From NCBI GenBank assembly GCA_008330645.1, contig VLTN01000048.1, forward strand, positions 229,077-293,076: a stretch of DNA of 64,000 nucleotides, given 5' to 3'. This document shows positions 60,735 through 64,000 of the stretch, one piece after another. How positions within the stretch are numbered: position 1 is the stretch's first letter; the number at the start of each line of letters is the position of its first letter. The translations under genes were made by a program, and so were the position numbers. This DNA comes from Cafeteria roenbergensis. Its lineage: Eukaryota > Sar > Bigyra > Bicosoecida > Cafeteriaceae. The notes under the pieces are model-generated. The model saw nothing but the letters and a program-made list of their open reading frames with translations. It had not been told where the DNA came from and searched no databases.

Positions 60735-60860
60735 CGAACAATGCACTTTCCAGGTCAGCTGGTGGCGCCGTGGTTTCTTCAATGAATGCAAGCGTATCCT
60801 CAAACTCTGAAACTACAGTGTACACTCGTTCACGTTTTTTCCCGGACACTATGATAGAAC

Positions 60861-61469
60861 ATGCCTGCCTACCGCAGTGAAATGGACCCTGATTATCTTC
60901 ATCTCTCTCATGAATTCCTTGTAACACTTACGGGCATGCCCAAGAAGACAAAGGAGAAGATGCTTTCTACACTGTATTTTTCGCATAAGGATTTGCTGTA
61001 TCTTATCAAGAACAACAGATGCCTTGAGGACATCAAGATGGTGCATAGTCTGTTTCCGAAGGTTTGGTACGCTACACAAGGTTTTGATGAGCACAAGCCT
61101 CTACTTGAGAGTCTTTGCGCGACTAGAGGTCGTCTTGATATTGCGGAACATCTTGACCTTGTTCCCTCTCTCCAGAGTGCTTTGAATGCTTGTATGGGAG
61201 GTCATCTACCATATGTGAAGTGGTGTATTTCAAAGGGTCTTAAGATCAACTTTAACATGAGGTTGTCACCCTTGTATTGTTTGTCACGGTCTAACGAGAA
61301 GATTTGCGAATGCATTGATTATGTTGTAGTTTCTGGTCAATATATTCCCTTTACAGTTTCTGACAGTACCCCTGGTTATATGATTGAGAAGATTGAGGAT
61401 CTCCATATTCCTGTTGACAACCAGGAGAAATTTGCTCAGCGCAAAGAAATGACAAAGGGAGGCGTTTAA
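60861..61469 (+). CDS. Element gene D, divergent ankyrin-like protein
   Basis: 202 aa, MPAYRSEMDPDYLHLSHEFL to MTKGGV. The middle has weak ankyrin/helical-repeat periodicity (LESLCATRGRLDIAEHLDLV, ALNACMGGHLPYVKWCISKG, LYCLSRSNEKICECIDYVVV), as in ankyrin proteins of large DNA viruses. It does not resemble the host ankyrin array, so it is not a captured copy of it. Function unknown. Confidence 0.6.
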   Translation: MPAYRSEMDPDYLHLSHEFLVTLTGMPKKTKEKMLSTLYFSHKDLLYLIKNNRCLEDIKMVHSLFPKVWYATQGFDEHKPLLESLCATRGRLDIAEHLDLVPSLQSALNACMGGHLPYVKWCISKGLKINFNMRLSPLYCLSRSNEKICECIDYVVVSGQYIPFTVSDSTPGYMIEKIEDLHIPVDNQEKFAQRKEMTKGGV

Positions 61470-61488
61470 TGTCATAAACGTTTTTTAC

Positions 61489-61492
61489 TCTA
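61489..61492 (+). promoter_or_regulatory. TCTA late-promoter-like motif before gene E
   Basis: TTTTTTACTCTATTATAACAG precursor region with TCTA 9 nt before the ATG, in AT-rich context as in mavirus/CroV late promoters. Confidence 0.35.
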
Positions 61493-61501
61493 TTATAACA
61501 G

Positions 61502-61811
61502 ATGCCAGGACAGAGAACAATTACGAAGGACTATAACCGTCGTATTCGTGAACATGGTGAAACCCTGGACATTGAGATTAGTGACCCAGTGCTTTACCGA
61601 GACTTGATGACCATTCAAGGACTTGCGTGACGCATTTGTAAAAGAGCATGGGATTACGGACAAGCATTTTCACAAGAACGCTGACGGAAACCCTGCTTTC
61701 ATTGACCGCGAACTGGCGACACTGTGGCGCACGTATCACCTTGAGAACGCGAAACTCCAGACACTCTGCAAGACATGTTACAAAGCGGAGACTTTTGGGT
61801 GGTCTGTGTGA
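61502..61811 (+). pseudogene. Element gene E, small protein with one frameshift
   Basis: The first frame runs from 61502 (MPGQRTITKDYNRRIREHGE) to a TGA at 61630. The second frame, entered near 61,620, continues LRDAFVKEHGITDKHFHKNA to 61811. One base change in CAAGGACTTGCG would join them into ~103 aa. The C-terminal HLENAKLQTLCKTCYKAETF resembles the end of HNH nucleases (H-x8-LCxxCHxxK), but the first His/Cys pair of an HNH fold is not visible, so this is only a hint. Convergent with, and 1 bp from, the integrase gene. Confidence 0.45.
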
Positions 61812-61812
61812 A

Positions 61813-62973
61813 TCATCGCTTCTCAGCATCTTTCAGCATCTTGGGGACGTCGCGTTTCAGATTCTCGACGGGTTCCCATGTTGTTTCTCCAGTCGTCCAT
61901 TTGACCATCCATCCTGGTTCTCCATCCCTTGATTGTTTCTTTAACAATCGGGAGATGTCCCACCGTGGCGCAGAGTCGCGGGTATTCTCCACACGTTCAA
62001 CGAGTTGGAGGTCTTCTTCGTACTTGTTTCCAACCCAGTCAGGACGAGGTTGTCCACGCTTTGCTACATATGGCGCACCACTGAGTCTGTAGACCGTTGA
62101 CCCGAATGGCGTCGATGGCCTGAGAATCTTTTCAACACGATGAAGCGTCTTCGACCACTTCTCGCCGTCATTTGCAACTGCAGATTTGACGACCCGCACA
62201 GTTTCTCCGACGCGGAAAGTGGGAGGTGTGGCCAATGCTGTCGCGCGCTTCTTCGTCCTTGCAACAACTCCCTCACGCTTTCCATCTTCGAGTGCATGGG
62301 CTTCGTTGGGTGTCATGTCGATGGTAATCTGGTAGGAGTTGTTGTAGACGTCGACGAGTTCCTGGAGATAGGATGGCCAATCGCGCGTACCCTTTGCGCG
62401 CATGCTCTTCCGAATCATTTCCTTCAGAATACCGTTAAAGCGCTCTACTTGTCCGTTTGACTGTGGCTTCCCAGGTAACGAGAGAATTTGTTTCACGTTG
62501 TGCCGTTTTAGCACAGCCTTGAACTTTTGGTTAATGAACTCCGTTCCCTTGTCACTGCGCACTGACCGAATGCCGTGAGCCTCAGACAAAAGGTTGTCCA
62601 TTGCTTCCGCGACAGTGTCTGCTTTCTTGTTGAGCAGTGCGCGAGCATATCCTTTCTTCGAGAACAGGTCGATGCCCGTGAGGATGTACTGAATACCGTC
62701 CCAGCCAATAAGGCGGACATCTGCGAGGTCGATTCCCATGACTCGTTGAGGCGCTCGAACAATTGTACTCCGCACAACGCGAGGCCTCTTTGGTCGTAGA
62801 TACATTTGATACGTTTCCTGTTTCCGGAGCCACTCTGTTACTTGGCGCTGTGAGACGCCGAGACCCTCTTCGTTGGCCTTGCGCCATACCTTGTCTCTGC
62901 CAAATGTGAACCCGCGTGTATACCAGAGGTCATACAGTCCGTCTTCTTGTGTTTTAGTCAGCGGTGGTACCAT
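61813..62973 (-). CDS. Retroviral-type (rve) integrase with C-terminal chromodomain
   Basis: 386 aa, intact. The N-terminal ~60 residues form a DNA-binding-type helical region (QEDGLYDLWYTRGFTFGRDK; VSQRQVTEWLRKQE). The core has the DDE triad: Asp82 (VMGIDLAD), Asp141 (VRSDKGTEF) and Glu177 (NGQVERFNG), with exactly 35 residues between the second and third, the D,D(35)E hallmark. A chromodomain-like module at ~338-376 (WMVKWTTGETTWEPVENL) may steer insertion to particular chromatin. Such integrases occur in Polintons, mavirus/EMALEs and Ty3-type retrotransposons; no reverse transcriptase is adjacent, which favours the former. Confidence 0.9.
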   Translation of the reverse strand: MVPPLTKTQEDGLYDLWYTRGFTFGRDKVWRKANEEGLGVSQRQVTEWLRKQETYQMYLRPKRPRVVRSTIVRAPQRVMGIDLADVRLIGWDGIQYILTGIDLFSKKGYARALLNKKADTVAEAMDNLLSEAHGIRSVRSDKGTEFINQKFKAVLKRHNVKQILSLPGKPQSNGQVERFNGILKEMIRKSMRAKGTRDWPSYLQELVDVYNNSYQITIDMTPNEAHALEDGKREGVVARTKKRATALATPPTFRVGETVRVVKSAVANDGEKWSKTLHRVEKILRPSTPFGSTVYRLSGAPYVAKRGQPRPDWVGNKYEEDLQLVERVENTRDSAPRWDISRLLKKQSRDGEPGWMVKWTTGETTWEPVENLKRDVPKMLKDAEKR

Positions 62974-63100
62974 TGTGTTCTATAAAGGGGCTCCGCCAAA
63001 GGGGCTTTGCCCCTTTAGAACCCCGGCAATGGAATCCCGAATATGCGTTTACACATCCTTAATATTAAGGACTTGTAACATCTTTGCGACGCAGTCACAA
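62974..63100. other. Intergenic stretch with GC hairpin upstream of the integrase
   Basis: Just upstream of the integrase start (minus strand), GGGGCTCCGCC/AAAGGGGCTTTGCCCCTTT (62,985-63,016) forms a stem-loop. It may end the capsid transcript or regulate the integrase. TTTATAGAACACA precedes the integrase ATG. Confidence 0.4.
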
Positions 63101-64000
63101 TTAGTCCAAATACGCTTTTGGTGTCACTGAAGCGCCTAGACGAATCATGGCCATCAACTGCTTCTTGGTCAACTTCCCGAGACCCTTCTTCGATGGCTTC
63201 CCACCAGCAGTCCGCAGAACATCACCCACCGGATACGTCTCCGTAGCCCATGCTCTTAGCAAATCCACCTGGCAGACTTGAAATCACCAACGTAGGCTGA
63301 AGCGACAGGATGGTTGCGCGCCTGTCGGATTGCCTTCCTCACGCGTGGAGTCTTGAGCCAGGATGTGAAGGATGTCCATGCGTTTTGGATGGGTCGAGGA
63401 ATAGACCAACCTCCCATAATGGCGTTCATCTGAGAGGAATCGTCCGTAAAGACGAACTCTGAATCCAGGAGAGTTCCTGGAGAATAGCGAGGGCGCCACT
63501 CTGTGAATACATCACCCTCCTCGTACACAAAGACGTCATAGAGGAGGAAGACCCGGAGATAGCAGACCTCATCCGTGGATGCACCCTTGACAGTGACACG
63601 GACAATTCCATCAATCGTCTCACCAGACCCGTTCATGATCTCGTCTGTGAGTCCGAGGTCAGAGGGGCGTACGTAGAAGATGGAACCGGCGCCGCGCTGC
63701 GTACTGCCAATTCCGAGGGAATGCCTGCAAACGTTGCCTCGCGCTTGGAGTACCCGTTTCCGGTGGAAATCTTGTATAGTTCCGTGGGGGTTACGCGGGC
63801 ACCGAGAAGGTCAGTTTTTGTTCCCGATGTCAATGGACACGCTCTGAATCGGACAGAACCGATTAGGGAATGCCCACTCAGTACCAGGGATGTCAACACC
63901 AGCGTCCGTCTTGAGGAGGCGGGGACGCTCAACGTAGATAGCAAGCATGTTCGGTACACCGGTCATCGTGAACGTCTTCGATTCCAGAGGAGGGCTGATT
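63101..64000 (-). pseudogene. Major capsid protein-like gene, frameshifted and 5' truncated by the window edge
   Basis: Minus-strand coding spread over several frames: 63,999-63,811 (LAIYVERPRLLKTDAGVDIP; FPNRFCPIQSVSIDIGNK), then ~63,810-63,715 (LYKISTGNGYSKREATFAG), then ~63,715-63,275 (GAGSIFYVRPSDLGLTDEI; LRVFLLYDVFVYEEG), then to a TAA at 63,103-63,101 (LGKLTKKQLMAMIRLGAS). The order of these motifs is that of double-jelly-roll major capsid proteins of Polintons and mavirus-like virophages. At least three single-base shifts separate the parts. Either the gene is dead or the assembly has indel errors; the neighbouring integrase of similar length is intact. The N-terminal half lies outside the window. 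Confidence 0.55.

Larger units (their letters stand above)
60403..60860. other. Non-coding region between genes C and D
   Basis: Holds MITE-like copies 2 (complete) and 3 (truncated). Right of copy 3, the minus strand at about 60,735-60,860 reads as plausible protein (RERVYTVVSEFEDTLAFIEE) that stops making sense at the MITE edge: a possible gene remnant. Confidence 0.5.
57726..64000. mobile_element. Endogenous virophage/Polinton-like element (EMALE-type), right end outside window
   Basis: Marked by an abrupt drop in GC from the host, truncation of a host ankyrin gene, a terminal palindrome and repeats, an rve-family integrase with chromodomain, a major-capsid-like frame, and several small unknown genes in both orientations without introns. 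Integrase plus capsid is the core of mavirus-type virophages and Polintons, which integrate into protist genomes. An in-frame stop and several frameshifts suggest decay, or base-level assembly errors. The left terminus is placed at 57,726 from the ankyrin break; the target-site duplication and second terminal repeat are outside the window. Confidence 0.75.

Noticed and set aside
61813-62973. Ty3-type chromovirus retrotransposon as the source of the integrase
   Set aside because: No reverse transcriptase, RNase H, protease or LTR flanks it, and a capsid-like DNA-virus gene lies next to it; not fully excluded because the right side is cut.
1-64000. tRNA and rRNA genes
   Set aside because: I did not find a cloverleaf or rRNA core sequence by eye; a tRNAscan run would settle it.

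Overview
The window reads as nuclear DNA of a very GC-rich unicellular eukaryote. About 57.7 kb of host sequence is followed by a visibly AT-richer viral-type element that starts at about 57,726 and runs off the right edge. Evidence for a eukaryotic host: genes are split by short introns (about 130-400 bp) with a uniform GTGAG/GTGCG donor and GCAG acceptor, and phase-compatible joins rebuild ARF-like GTPase, calmodulin, Tctex dynein light chain, RBM28/Nop4 and Atg22 proteins of normal family length. Other gene types (voltage-gated K+ channel, DHHC-type acyltransferase, RCC1/IPT membrane protein) fit a flagellated protist. A bicosoecid such as Cafeteria, whose GC-rich genome is known to carry AT-richer endogenous mavirus-like elements (EMALEs), is my best inference, but nothing here proves the species.

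Host layout, left to right: 5'-truncated 11beta-HSD-like SDR (1-752, +); Pro/Ala-rich unknown (1097-3559, -); ARF-like GTPase without the catalytic Gln (4015-4919, +); LisH-motif acidic protein (5349-7837, +); secreted/anchored ELWxxDG-type repeat protein (8623-11526, +); small PH-domain protein (11907-12604, -); Ala/Glu/Arg coiled-coil protein (14082-16748, +); very large Kv-type channel (17126-25520, -); calmodulin-like (25792-26612, +); Tctex-type dynein light chain (27251-27725, +); unknown (28143-29459, -); RBM28/Nop4-like nucleolar RRM protein (29922-33601, +); putative mitochondrial protein (34460-35730, -); divergent DHHC-family protein (36012-37412, +); 2H phosphoesterase-like (37646-38719, +); Atg22-like MFS transporter (39066-41278, +); giant RCC1-IPT-multi-TM surface protein (42419-51373, +); then a tandem triplication of ankyrin-repeat genes (51.43-57.73 kb).

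The third ankyrin gene is cut off in mid-repeat at 57,726 by the element. The junction carries a perfect 132-bp palindrome, then two ~115-bp direct repeats with nested palindromes. Next come duplicated minus-strand genes (one with an in-frame stop), a small gene flanked by two inverted 130-bp MITE-like copies, a divergent ankyrin-like gene, a frameshifted small gene, an intact retroviral-type (rve) integrase with a C-terminal chromodomain, and a frameshifted major-capsid-protein-like reading frame that runs off the window. Integrase plus double-jelly-roll-type capsid in a GC-rich host indicates a virophage/Polinton-like (EMALE-type) provirus, apparently decaying. Only one end is visible, so its length, second terminal repeat and target-site duplication cannot be judged.

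Exon joins below were found by eye from splice motifs, frame and family similarity. Start codons of the low-complexity proteins are the least certain part.
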